A stretch of 64,000 bases of DNA from Podaxis mareebaensis (taxonomy: Eukaryota; Basidiomycota; Agaricomycetes; Agaricales; Agaricaceae), in contig JAEUWP010000402.1 of the NCBI GenBank assembly GCA_018524725.1, forward strand, positions 223,512-287,511, read 5' to 3'. Position numbers and translations under genes: made by a program. Below are positions 38,058-49,770 of this stretch, piece by piece. Position 1 is the stretch's first letter, and each line of letters opens with the position of its first letter. The notes beneath the pieces are model-generated. The model had not been told where the DNA came from. It did not search any database and saw only the letters and a program-made list of their open reading frames with translations.

Positions 38058-40295
38058 TTTATTTTCTCTGGAACCGAAGTCACTCACAACCGTTCGCTTC
38101 CGTATAGGAGAGGGTGCATCGTGACATCAGATGATTGAATCACCGCCGAAAAGTAACGTCTAAAATCTGTTGGGGGACCTAGAACGACACATTGGAATTC
38201 GCAAATGACCCCGTCTAGAAAGGAACTTGCTGCCGAGTCGGGGTATATATGATCCCATATCCATTTACCGTCATCATTTCTGCAGTATGTCGCCCTCCGT
38301 CAACAGGTGCAGGCATGCGATGGGGCCACTGACCTCTGATAATGCCATCAAGCCAACAAATGTCCTGGCCCCCTTCATTTCTTCTGATGCTCCTTTCTCT
38401 TCGAAACCTTGTTGGATGTAGTTCGGCAGATTCGGGCTTTCGTCCGAGGTGATGGAAGGAAACAAATGAAAATGCGTTCAGGGTTGACTGGAATAACCTG
38501 AAACGTCCAGTTCCACTAGCTCCGTTACACATTCCACTGTACACTCAAGTAGTCCTCGACTGTGCCTCCCCCCACGTTGGCAAAACATTGTGGTGTGTCT
38601 TCTTCTCTGAGATCAAATTCACGGCCTTGACCCCCCGAACAACATCCAGCCGCCGCAACCAATGCTTCTACTCTCCCGAACTTTACGTATCTTAACATTC
38701 TCGGCGAAACTGGTCAGTGGAAGCCACGGCCGTCATGAACTTTACTTACCTTTCTTGATTGTACCTGAAGGGCAACCATGTTGATGTCCCACATATGAAA
38801 ACTGGAGCCCCAGCTGCATGTGGTCTGGTGTAGTCATAGTTTTCCGGGCCAGATGCCGGGCGTGGATGATTTCTACCACACTTACTCCATGACGAAAGTG
38901 GACCCTAAGGACGAAGCCTATTCCAACGTGCACGACTGTTAAACACGTCCCGTCTGTACAACGATTATCGATTTTCTTGATTGGAATCAGACCATCATTT
39001 TGAGTGAGCAACAGGAGCTCGAAGGATCTTATCAGTAAATTGGACCATGGAATAGCGGCTTAGCAATACAGCTCCGTTTCCGATAGAGAGCAGGCAATGG
39101 ACGCAGCGTAATACACCCGGGCCGTGTGTCCAACATGCAGTTCAACTTGAATTCTCCGAAATGGACTTACGTGACAAATGATCGGTCGGTTATTCATGAA
39201 CTTGCCTGCCTCAAAAAAAGTCAGTGGAAGGAAGAGTAACGAGTGAGGTGACGTTGACTAAGAGCACAGCTGCTCGCGGCCCTCAGCAGTCGTGGCGACG
39301 TGCGAACCTTCCATAATATATGGGGCAATGGAAGAATAGGGGAGGAAAGAAGCTAAGCCAGCCTGGGGCCTTCTAGGCGCTTAATTACTCATGTTTGGGC
39401 CTCGTTCCAATACTTAATTGACGATGCTAACTAGTGGAAGAATCATTCATATAACGCGATGTTCGAAAGTAGCTTCAAATACCATCAATCGCCTCCTCAC
39501 AACTGCGGAGCTCGGCAGCAGAGGCTGGCTGAAAATTGTTGAGAATCGCTTCCGCGTACTCCTTTTTTTGTCGAGAACAACATATAAAAGCGCCGGCCGG
39601 GAAGTGTAGAAGGTCTATTTATAGCACCATCACGGAGCGATGCCGTTAATTACCTGGAGTCGGGATCATTATGGGGACTACGACGTCTTGTCAGGGGTGT
39701 TTGTGAATCGGCTTTTTGGTGGGACCGTGGCGAGTGAATGTTGCATCTAGCTGCATGGCACACGACTACGGAGAAACTCTTAAAATACCCTTATAGTGGA
39801 TGTACAGTAGCCGTTCCATCTGAAAAGACGTAACGCCGTCCCAAAGTGAGGTTCAAAACCAAACCCGACCATGTCAAGAGCTTTTCATCCCGGGATTCAT
39901 GTAGCAAATTTCTGTCCTGCATGATCGGGCCCGAATTTTCCCTTGTTTTATTTTCCTCTCAGGGTATTTATAACTCCACGAGGTTGGAAGCGACGGCCAT
40001 CGTGTGTCCGCCAAGAATACTTAACCGTGTTATGTATGGGACCTGGGATACAGTTGGGCATTGCAGGGGCCCTCACAACTACCCGACAACCGAACGGAAT
40101 GATTATTCTTCTCGACGTCATACAAGGGTGGCAATTGAATATTTCAGGTTAAGGATTATTAGATGTTTAAGTACTCTAATGGCTTATACAAAGGTGTAGA
40201 ACATTGAGATAGCTACAGGTACTACATAATCGTCCTAACCGCCTCGTCACACGTGGGTTACCGGACCCCTACCTTGCATCAACTCCCGCAGCACC
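38058..40295. other. Mostly featureless; possible small minus-strand gene at 38274-39011
   Basis: On the minus strand several adjacent open blocks have good splice sites between them. One block contains TCLTVVHVGIGFVLRVHFRHG, one starts MLRYVKFGRVEALVAAAG near 38699, and one reads YIQQGFEEKGASEEMKGART. They do not join into a single frame that I can defend, and none shows a known motif. The rest (39060-40295) has no recognisable gene. Confidence 0.25.
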
Positions 40296-42031
40296 CTAGA
40301 CAAGATGCTTCTCCATGATAGTTCGATACTTCTCCTCCCAGCCTTCTTTATCAAACCCGGACTTCATAAGCCAGTCCATGCGCCTCAAGAAGCCACCCTC
40401 TAGATCTCGTTCATTGTAATAATTGTGACCTCCCAAGGGGGAGAGCGGCATTGATGGGCTGCCTGCTGCAAGAGAAGCTTGATAGGCTAAGGTCGCCGTG
40501 CACGGGACACTGACTTCTCCGGACTGTTGACCGTCTGGTCCTTTCTGAGACGAAGGGTTCGGAGAGCCTGAACCGCTCGAGGAAGCGACTCGGAAGAGGG
40601 CAAATTCTCTTTCACTTGGGGGAATTCGATAGAGTTTGCCGTTGATAGCGTACAATGGCTTTTGAGCGAAGTGTCGGTAGCCAAGTGTGATGAGAGGGAG
40701 CGCAGGCACACCTAGATGTCATTGAAGGTTTGCATTCAACATAACAGGCACAAAAAGAATGAGGTCGTACCATCGTTGAAACCTTTAATGCACCATTCCC
40801 GTATCGGAATGCCGTAGTCTTCTTCATGACGCTTCTTCACTTGTACCCAATAGTCCACCAGAGCTTGATTTCCCGTTCGGGGCTCACCAAACGTGATAAT
40901 CTGCAGGCTCTTGAGGCCTAGACTTTGCAACAGAGATTCCTCGTCGCATTTCGGCAGGCAAGGCTCCGTCATGGGAGAGGATGAAGGATCCCGGGGAGGA
41001 GGAGGGGGAGGAGGGAACCCATACAATCCATTTGAGCGAGAGGGCTTTAAACTGAGTGCTGAGGAAGACGCCCTTGTGTGTCGAGAGCTTGAGACCGGCA
41101 AAAGAAGGTCAAGGCACAGAAGGTGTGCGATAGCGCCACCCATACTATGACCCGTTACCACGAGCTCTTGAATCACGTCGTCATCATCTCCCTCCATTCT
41201 ACCCTCGCTCGATCGGACTTCGTCTTCCGCAGGATCAGTACGCAGCCCCACTTCAATTCCCTCCATCAATGCCGGCTTCATGCCTTGATACAAATCCCAG
41301 AAGCCGGTGTGAACCGTCGCGGCAGTATCGGGGACACCGGGGTGGACTTTCCGAATGGCTCGTAGGTCTTGAATTGCCTGCTGTACTGAGGCTGTTCCGC
41401 ATATGGAGACGATGATTTGTTGGCGTCGGCGAGCACATGTGCATGACTTGTCCTCCCCTTTCAGTTCAGCGGCAGCTTTCTGGCTGCAGGGCGTAGGGCC
41501 AATCTGCGTACAGCCGTGCTCATGAATCCACCTGAGGAAGATGGCGGCAGGTAGCTTGGCTACGCTTCCTTTTAGGGTCTTCAACAGGCGCACCCCGCTA
41601 CTCGTCAATATAGAGCATCGTTGAGTCCTGGAGAGCGGCAATGCAGAAGAGGGATATGGATGTGGAGACAAGGCGTAGTATCCTTCAAACGGGAATCCAG
41701 GCTTATTGATGGAATCATAGTGCTTGAGAAGAGTGTCCAGTGGTGGGGTAGCGTACATGACTTCGGCGAATTGTCCTGATAGGGGCTCAGCTCCATCGTA
41801 TAGCTTGGAGGGGCGAATAACGAACTCACCTATTTCCCGGAGCCATAAGGTCAGTTCCTCAGGGACTACGTCCTCCTCCTTTAACTCGTAATTGGAGTAG
41901 TTCGCAACCATCTTGCATATCCACCTGAAGTTCCCCAGCCTTTCGGCAGCGTACATCCGTTGTTGTGCCTCCGTCAGTTGTAGGCGTTCCCAAGATGTCT
42001 TCTTCTGAAGGGATTGAAAAATTGGGCCCAT
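40296..42031 (-). CDS. Lipase class 3 family protein (diacylglycerol-lipase-like), 2 exons, 558 aa
   Basis: Exons 42031-40771 and 40711-40296 join in frame across a 59-nt intron. The alpha/beta-hydrolase nucleophile elbow VVTGHSMGGAIAHLL places the catalytic Ser near residue 296. An oxyanion-type segment (IIVSICGTASVQQAIQDL) lies near 206-223, and HTGFWDLYQGM is typical of class 3 lipases. Candidate acid and base residues follow the second block (FGEPRTGNQALVDYW, then PLITLGYRHFAQKPLY with a His). There is no signal peptide or clear membrane segment, so the enzyme is probably intracellular, perhaps membrane-associated like other DAG lipases. It would hydrolyse acyl esters of di- or triacylglycerol. 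A Pro-rich loop and an acidic insert (EGDDDD) lie around the active site, and the C-terminal 140 residues are less conserved. Confidence 0.88.
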
Positions 42032-42107
42032 AGTGGTGTTGGTTGAGAAGACCTAGCAGTGGGTGGTAAGCGCAGCAGTGATGGTCTAAGTGTAGACTCG
42101 GCTGCTC

Positions 42108-42116
42108 ATTATAAAG
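42108..42116 (-). promoter_or_regulatory. Likely TATA box of the lipase gene
   Basis: The minus strand reads CTTTATAAT about 80 nt before the ATG. It lies between the lipase start and the tRNA gene, about 30 nt from the 3' end of the tRNA. Confidence 0.5.
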
Positions 42117-42144
42117 GAGCAAGATAGATGTGATTGCCACACAT

Positions 42145-42229
42145 TTCCCTCTAGCCGACTCGAACGACTGACCTCGTCATTGCATTACCGCTTACTAGTG
42201 ACGCGCTCTACCAACTGAGCTAAGGGGGA
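42145..42229 (-). tRNA. tRNA-Thr: tRNA-Thr (anticodon AGT) with a 12-nt intron
   Basis: The minus strand folds as a cloverleaf. The acceptor stem is TCCCCCT against AGAGGGA with one mismatch, the D-stem GCTC/GAGC, the anticodon stem CGTCA/TGACG and the T-stem AGTCG/CGGCT around TTCGAGT. The anticodon loop reads CT-AGT-A, then a 12-nt insert, then A, which places the intron at the usual position 37/38. The anticodon AGT (complement of 42194-42196) reads ACU and, when inosine-modified, ACC and ACA codons. The internal A box (TAGCTCAGTTGGTAGAGC) and B box (GTTCGAGTC) for RNA polymerase III are present. The CCA end is not encoded. Confidence 0.93.
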
Positions 42230-42362
42230 CTTATGGATTACCGTCTTATCTAATCCTCGCTCGGGCGCTTCACGGCCGGCTTGACACATGTTTCGAACTT
42301 GCCAGGTTTAGCAAAACCTCCTAAGCCTTCTCCCTCCAGTGCTTCCGCAGCATAGCGGCTCA

Positions 42363-43383
42363 ATGCAGGCGACGCCACGCCACAAACTACAGAAGCATAC
42401 TAAGAATCTCGGCTCTATAGTGGTTAACAATACCAATAATCACGTCCCGTTTACAAACCTTGCGCCTCAGACACCGAGCGAACATTATTGGGCTTCACGC
42501 GCTCTTAAGGCCGAGGCCCTGCTCACGGCTCGCGAGAAGCACTATGAGGAAATCGGGCGAGTAAGAGAAGAGGAGGAACTCAAGCGCCACGTACGCCCTA
42601 CTCTCCTGTTACTTGCGATGATCATTCATTCACCATCCTCTAGAAGGAACTGCAGGTTCTGGAGAGTAGATATAAGGAGAGATACAAGAACCTAGAGAAG
42701 CTTGTGGTGAGTCTATGATCCTGAGAGATGCGCTTCGGTGCTCATAGCACAGATTACTTGTAGACCGTCCTGTTCTCCACAATTCTACTGCTCCTTGCCT
42801 TCTTGATCCACCTCACTACATCGTACACGCCTCAGAACGTTGGCTTGTTCAATGTTGTGGGCACAACAATCGGCTCATTCTTGCGGCAACCATTTGGCAT
42901 CCTCTGCCGGTCAAACCACAGGGATTCGAGCACAAACTCTGCCAGTTGGTTGAACTTCCATTTCCACCTCCCCTCACATTTCACGATACCAATCCTGTCC
43001 CCTTGGACTTCTGTAGTATGTTTTCATTACTTTTTTTTTTCTTTTATCATCTTTTTCTGAATGTTTTCTCCCAGATCGAACATCAAACCTCTAATATAAC
43101 AAATACGTCGACTTCATCCGGTTTCTCAAAATACCTCATTCTCACCTCAATTTTCGTTGCTATCACCATCTCAGTCATCATCTTTCTGAATGGCTATTAT
43201 ACCCAGGATACCCCCACAACCGATAAAACTGGTCAGCAGCGATCATATAGACGCCCGAATAGCGTTCGGGAGGTGTTAGGGATTTTCCTGAGCCCCGGAT
43301 TGCTTTCTTCTTTTGCTTTTTGGCGATGGACATGGCGGTGGGGTTACAGAGTGCTACGTCTACTTGGACTCGTTCCCCGTTGA
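42363..43383 (+). CDS. Membrane protein with coiled coil and two transmembrane segments, 4 exons, 283 aa
   Basis: Exons 42363-42590, 42644-42706, 42764-43015 and 43075-43383 join in frame without any stop. A polar N-terminus is followed by a charged helix likely to form a coiled coil (about residues 55-97; KHYEEIGRVREEEELKRH, YKERYKNLEKL). A first membrane segment follows (VLFSTILLLLAFLIH) and a second one about 100 residues later (LILTSIFVAITISVIIFL). The tail is Arg/Trp-rich. I recognise no family. The layout, a coiled coil next to paired membrane segments, would fit an organelle or ER membrane protein, but that is only inference. The acceptor of intron 3 follows a long T-rich tract (43021-43072), a strong splice signal. 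Confidence 0.7.
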
Positions 43384-44793
43384 TCGTACGATCATGAACC
43401 TCCTGCTTGTCCTGGCTCTCGAGAGACCCTTTCCACCCCGCTGAAATCGAAGGGCACTCCACACTAGCGCGTTCCACGTTCCTGCTGTCTCCGCCCTTTC
43501 CCCTTGTAGCGTTTGAACGTGTCATGAATTAGCGGTGCATATCATTCTCGAACATGGCGGGTTTGGATAGCTCCTGTTAAGCCCAAGGCGGTGGAACCTG
43601 GCTGGACGGTTTTGTTGGATCATCTCATGCTTCACGATGCCCGATTCCTGCATACAAATGTTTGGAAGCTGCACATTCAGGCATTCTCGATTCTTCGATG
43701 TGCTAGACATCATGTAGCTCATAACTTATCCGCATCATTTTTTTTATCAAACAATGGAGGGTATACAGTGGAATGTACTATACCGTCGTGCGCGTTGGAG
43801 ACTCCTGCAGAATGCATTCTTCGGTAGGTGTCCCAGCTTCTCGCTCATAGTCCTCCCATTTTCTTTAATAACGCTCATAGGTGTACTGTGGCCGCTATCA
43901 TGTCGTGAATGGTTTCCTCACGCAAACAGTCTGTTTAGGTGCATGGAAGATTTTTATTGGGTCCCTGCATTTCACAGAAAGGAGTGCTTCGATTAAAAAC
44001 AGATGTCAGGGTACCGAATATCCATGCTTGCCGGAGAAGCTCATCAAGAAACCATGTTCTCGGCTTTGTTTACAGCTGTCGGGAACATTACTTGATGAAA
44101 CACCAGGTAGATTCAAAGACTAAGAGAGCTAGAAAGCGGCAAGCGTGAAGAGAGACGCGCAGAAGCCTCTGCCGCACTGCCAACAGGCCAATGGCAGTTT
44201 CTGTTATTGAATGTGGATGGTTCTTCACCTCTCGACCTCGGTAGTCTCGTCAATATCCTGGGGATCGGGGGCGTTGCCGCCGTGATCCGATAATGGCATA
44301 CAGGATAATGGTTTCTACGATGCATAAACTCTGAGCGCTCAACAACACCGAACGAGTTTGCATGTAGCATGCTTATAATAGAAGCCACTCTGCGTAATGG
44401 TCAACCTCGATCAATCCAAATCCCCCCAATCCCCCTTCTCCTGAGCTGACAAGAGTCAGAAGGCGTTAAAAACCCTTCAAACATGATCATGGGCTTTCTT
44501 CATTACTTATCTTGAATACCATCATTCTTCATGATAAGGTCGCGTATACAACTGGTCGAGCGGCGCTCATGTTGCTGTTGCCAGGTCGGTTAGTAATCAA
44601 CAGGATGTCCGTCCACATGAAAGTGCGAAGAGCCATGTGGGAAATCCCCGACATGGAAAACGTGACGACAAGAGGTTACGCGGTCAGTTGGGTCAGCAAT
44701 TCAACAACATTCAACCCTGCGCATTTTGTCCCCCTTGGTTGCAGCCCACTTGCCCATATCGCCTACAATTGGACATCAGCACATCTTCAAAGC
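43384..44793. other. No recognisable gene
   Basis: An ATG at 43754 opens a short frame with a possible intron (43824-43880), but neither reading continues in a recognisable way. Nothing else stands out. Confidence 0.35.
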
Positions 44794-45462
44794 ATGTCTG
44801 GTCCTCGTCATCCACTGTGAGTTCTAGGAAAACATCATTTTTTGACCCCACGCTGAAGGGCGCTTGTTCGTTTAGGTCAGTTATCTTCCTGCTGCACATA
44901 GCGCTGGAGATCCCAGTCGCGTTTCAGGGTGTCTGGTCACCAATTACACTGCCGTTCCTGCAGATGAATAACACGACGCTTGTCGTGACAAAGGTCAATA
45001 TTCAATTGCCGTCTCGCACTACTTTCATAGACTGAGACCTCCCGGAACTCGCCTACGCGCCCAACCTATCCAGTTATACGCCTCTCTTTCGCTCGCGACA
45101 TGCCTGATCTCTCTGCTATGCTTCCCTCTACCCGACTTTCTACCAGGAAAACGTGCCCTCGCGATGGGTCTATGTGTATATCATAGTGTTGCGTCCACCG
45201 TTCTTTTCCAAGCCCCAAGATTTATTCCTCACACTTTCGGCTCCTTGGCTGAACAGTTGAGTCATTCCTTCTCCCGCTTATTATTATGCCTTAAATAATG
45301 TGTCGTCTGGTGCTAACTCAACATTGTTCTTTTAGATACAAACTCACACCTGAGATCCTTTGGGGTATCCTTCACGGTGTTCTCGGACTCGGCATGGTGG
45401 CATGGTGGCAAGCAACCGTACATCTGGCTGCCATGGCTCGTGCCGCAAACCGGGGCTCTTGA
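44794..45462 (+). CDS. Small four-transmembrane protein, 4 exons, 149 aa
   Basis: Exons 44794-44816, 44876-44993, 45074-45255 and 45336-45462 sum to 150 codons with consistent phases. The product is hydrophobic almost throughout: VIFLLHIALEIPVAFQG, ASLSLATCLISLLCF, YHSVASTVLFQAPRF and GILHGVLGLGMVAWWQATVH mark four membrane segments. Conserved-looking polar points are WSPITLPFLQMNNTTLVV and FLPGKRALAMGL. I do not know a named family. The first exon codes for fewer than eight residues, so a search without splicing would miss the start. Confidence 0.72.
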
Positions 45463-46879
45463 ACGCGCTACTTGTTGTGACGCGCCCAACTAGGGAGGGA
45501 ATATTGCTTGGGAAACTTTCTTGATGTTAGGATATCAGGCGGGTCGTTTATTATTTGCTCCTTGTATTTTGTAATGGAGATGATATCAAGGACCTTTCTT
45601 GTTTTACTACGTAACCAAGCCAATGAGATACACAAGGACGCGCCATCCACAGTTCCGGCTCGATCCCAAACTTTCTACCTCCAGGAACCCTTCACGCGAT
45701 ATCGTATATGCGGTTCTTCCTCCTCCGCTTGCAGAACCAACATAGACTTGGATAAACATCCATCTTTCCCGAAATGTGACACCGCAAATATAGCCGCCAC
45801 CCCATCTTCTGAATAACGCTCGTACGTATAATAAAGCGTCTCTCCAGGAAGCTTTGGTGATCAGGGTGATGTCGATGATCGAATGCTGCCTTCGACCCGT
45901 CCGTAGCACAAGGAACTGAGAAACCCACGGAATCCGCGATCGCCATAGCCTGGACTTCTTGTATACACTCTACACCCCCATTTCCAAACGAGACCGGAAG
46001 GGAGGTAATAGCGTAGCACTAGCAATCTATCGATGAGAAAGTTCGAGAGAAGGTTCGCAGTGCTGACGGGCAGAGCACGGGCCTGTTTCTGGTATGTTGA
46101 ACGACCCATTGGGGCTAGTGGCTCAACCGCGGAGAGGGGTTTAATGTACAATACTCCGACTCAGCAATACGTTCCAGCCAGAATGATCGTCGATAAGGTT
46201 TCCTATTCCTGATCATGTGGTACGCATCCCGTCTGTACCGTCGTGAAAGCGCTGAATCACCCATGTAGTTTCCCATGCCCTGGGCGCGAAGATAGTCCAA
46301 GGATAGACTCTCGATGTAGGAAATAAGGTTGGGTGGAGAACCGTTTGAATGTGACACCGCTAAGCATCTCCTTTACACTGGGTATCTCGTCATTGGGTAA
46401 GGTCCGAGCAACCTCGAGGCCTCATGTCCGTCTAAGCTGCAGGGGAGGTTCGGAATTAATGATTCGAATAGTAAAGCACATAAGAACCCATGGGTCTGCT
46501 GACGTTTCTTATCGCCACAGCGTGTTGTCTTGTTGGCTCAATTTCATATCTTTTTCATTTTCATGTCTTCGAACATTGAACTAGAAGCTAGGACTACTGT
46601 ACACTACACACGCACGGTACTACATTGAAACATGTGCGGAAGGACAGTCTGTTGTTTGATGATGTAAAGGCAGGAGATTACAGGTAAAGATGGGGTTGAT
46701 ATGATGCCATGCCATGCAAGGAGACGAATGAGATGAGGCGAAAGTACAAAAATAATAAATATCCCCGAAAAAAAATAATGCTCTATGAACTTGGTGCTTG
46801 TCGTGGTCGTTGGATGTCGTAAAAGTCGTGTGCCTATGCAGAAAGCGAAGATGAAGAATCAAAACAATTTGAAAGAAAA
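45463..46879. other. No recognisable gene
   Basis: Minus-strand frames at 46357-46115 and 46151-45861 are adjacent and of moderate length but show no known motif. The rest is the 3' flank of the kinase. Confidence 0.35.
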
Positions 46880-49642
46880 TCAAGCCGCAGCGCCAGCTGA
46901 AGCAAAAAATCGCCCGGGCATAAACCAGTGCCTCGGGGATCGCGACCTTTGCTCACGTCGGGTACGCCTACCAACGGAGAACCGGCCCTGCCTAACAGAG
47001 GTCGACGAAGGCGAGGCATTTTGCTGTTGTTGCGCCTCCTGCGCATTTACAATCACACCGCCTGCTCCAGAATTGGTAGCGGAAGCTCGAGACGAAGCGA
47101 CCTGCGACGTGTAAGCCCCGAAGCCGCTGGACCTACGACCTCCATCCCATGTTCCAAACCACGTCGAATCACGATACTGCTTCCCTCCTGCTCTTCCTTC
47201 TGCTCCTGCTCCACCAACAGTGTCTTCCGTGTCAATCGTCTTAGCAAACCTCTTATTGCGCGCAGCGAACGATCGACCGGACTTGCCATTCGTATCGTTG
47301 GAACCGGGAGACGGAGAAGCTTGCTGAGGGGGTTCGAAACTAAAACGCCCCAACGTGAACCCTGTGCTAGTGCCGGAAGCGTTTTCAGCGCCTGTGATGG
47401 GGTTATTGGCGAAGACACTGGAGACAGGAGGGATCTTCGCCGCAGGAGACTTCGTTTGTGTTTGCGTAGCCCGGGCTTGGTTTCGTGTTGGTGATGGCGA
47501 GCGAGGGAAGAATTTGAGTCCGAAGAGGTTGTTAGTCTTGGGTTTTGACCCATTGGCGCCTGTGCCTCCTGTTCCTCCCTCGATGAGCTTTTTGGCAGGA
47601 GTGTTGTTGTTATGAGGGGAGGGGGTGTGCGTCGGAGGTTGAGGGAAGAGGGTGTGGGGCTGCCTTGAGGGGGACGGAGGAGAGTGCGGGGAAGAGAAAA
47701 TGTCGGTCATCGCAATCGTGTTACAAACGGGGGAGACATGCTGACTTTGTTCAGTGAAGAAACTATTGGTCACAGTGGGGGCTTGACGATGTTGTGCGCG
47801 CAGCGGAGGCCAGTTCGGTTCTGGGGAAGGTGAACCTGACCGCAGAAAGACCGAGGTAGGAGGCAATATTGTGGCGCGAGAAGGACGAGGAATAGTGGAG
47901 CGAGGGGAGACAACGGAAGAGGTGGATGAAGTGCGAGAAGACGATCGCGAATAGATCGAAGGAGAAGAAACATCCTGCGAAGCCTGCCATGCCGAGGGCG
48001 AAGTCATTTCTTTGTCTTCAGCCACCGCAGTCGTCGTGACGGCAGACGTGGGTAACGCGATAACTTTACTCTCCGAAATGGCACTTGTCAGGTAAAACAT
48101 CGACGAGTACGGATCGTATTCAATAGCCGTTTGCATTATTGCCGAATCCTCGGAAAAGCTGTTGACGCTTGCATCGTGGTCGTAGAAACGTGGCTGCGGG
48201 ATGTTTGTGTTGATGGTGAGGGGTTTGCGGTTCGGCATCGCAGCCTTGGAGCCAAACGCGATCTCAGCGCTATTCGGGGTAGTAGGAAGAGAAGAAATAG
48301 GAGACTGGATGGAAGTCTCCGAAGGCGTTCGAGATCCATCGAACATAGCCGAATTGTCGAGACCAGGCTCAGACTCGGAGGAAGAAGTGGAAGATGTAGA
48401 GGAGGATGCCGTTGATCCATATGCCCACGTTGCGCCGCAAGATGAGCGATTTGTCCAAGGGATCTCATCATACGTCGACTCCTCAGCATACAATGATTGA
48501 CGTGCGAAGACGATATCGGAGGTGGTGTCCTTGCTCCAGCGGGATGCAATGACTTCTGGAAGAGGCGAAGGGGAACGGGGAAGAGGAGGGTTCGTATCTT
48601 CCGAGGAATCGGTATCGATGTCCATTCCAGACTCCCATGGGCAGCGCGCCATACTGCCTTCAAAGATAACGCCATCAGAGTAGAACGTCGTAACCTGTTG
48701 GATGGCCCGTCGGACCTCCCGAAGGGGTGTCCGGCGCCTGTAATCGATGTCGAGCATGCCGACGAGGATTTTGTTGACTTCTGAGGAAATAGGAAGAACA
48801 CTCGGGAGGAAAGTCATGGGACTGCGAAGATAAGCCTGGAAGGTAGGGTCGTCCGCAGTCGCGGATTTCCATGGGTTACGTCCCGTCGCAAGGTTGAGGA
48901 GAATGATACCCAATGACCAAATGTCATTGTGCATGGGAGAGTAATTCCCCTGGGGCGCAAACGCGGCGCCCTGACACTCTAACGTACAAAAGAGAACAAA
49001 GACTCATTTAACACGAGGAAATTAAGCGAAGATGAGATAGTGATCCTTACCTGGACTCATGTGGAACACGCTGCCGGTGCGGAATTCATCGCTCACTTTC
49101 TCGGTGGTGGCCAGTCCAAAGTCAGTGATGGCAATGCGGAGGCCATCGTCGTAGCAGAGAATATTCTCGGGCTTGAGATCTCGATGGTAGATACCCAGCG
49201 AGTGGCAATACTCAACTGCGTCAAGCAGCTGGAGGAATACATGCTTGATGAGGGCGTCATCTCCAAGATAACGGCAACTATGGAGGATTTGTGTGAAGAG
49301 GTCATGGTCCGGCGCATAGTCCATGACAATGTAGGTGAGATTCATGTATTCAACAACGCGGTGGAGAGTGACGACCCCAGGATGCCTTGACGCTAGCTGA
49401 TGCAACGCTATTTCGCGGATGTGAACTTGACGTGAACGAGGATTTTGGACCGGAGGAGCTACTAGGCATTTGACAGCGTAAGACTTCGGAGTCATGGTTG
49501 TCGGTCTGGCCTCAACTGCGCGATAGACGACGCCATAGCCACCCACACCCAACACCTCCACGAGCTGGAGGGACCCCCCATCAATGAGCGTCCCGATAGG
49601 CGGATGCACTGGCGAAAGCTGGAAGTTGCACTTTGTCGACAT
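46880..49642 (-). CDS. Serine/threonine protein kinase of the ran1/Ksp1-like type, 2 exons, 896 aa
   Basis: Exons 49642-49051 and 48978-46880 join in frame. All key kinase motifs are present: the glycine loop LGVGGYGVVY (residues 31-40), the ATP lysine in YAVKCL, the catalytic loop YHRDLKPENIL, DFGLA and MSPE, and the end of the kinase fold near WSLGIILLNLATGRNPW. The domain occupies about residues 25-310. The loop and the insert after the APE position resemble fungal Ran1/Pat1, Sks1 and Ksp1 kinases, which act in nutrient sensing and the choice between growth and sexual development. The remaining 580 residues are Ser/Pro/Thr-rich and mostly disordered, with many possible phosphosites, ending FMPGRFFASAGAAA. 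Which of these kinases is its orthologue cannot be settled by eye. Confidence 0.9.
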
Positions 49643-49760
49643 GATGATTGGCGTAAGGAATTAGGGAACAAAAAGAGAAGAAAAAAGGAGGAGGATGAAG
49701 GAGGAGACGTGAGCACCAGTGCAAACGGGGGACTTGTGGGGTTAGAAGAAAGAATAAGGT

Positions 49761-49768
49761 ACTTATAG
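49761..49768 (-). promoter_or_regulatory. Likely TATA box of the kinase gene
   Basis: The minus strand reads CTATAAGT about 120 nt before the ATG, followed by a pyrimidine-rich leader. Confidence 0.45.
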
Positions 49769-49770
49769 AA

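Noticed and set aside
48136..48801. Several long frames within the kinase C-terminal region on both strands
   Set aside because: They are shadows of the Ser/Pro-rich kinase tail, which is one open frame over 2 kb.
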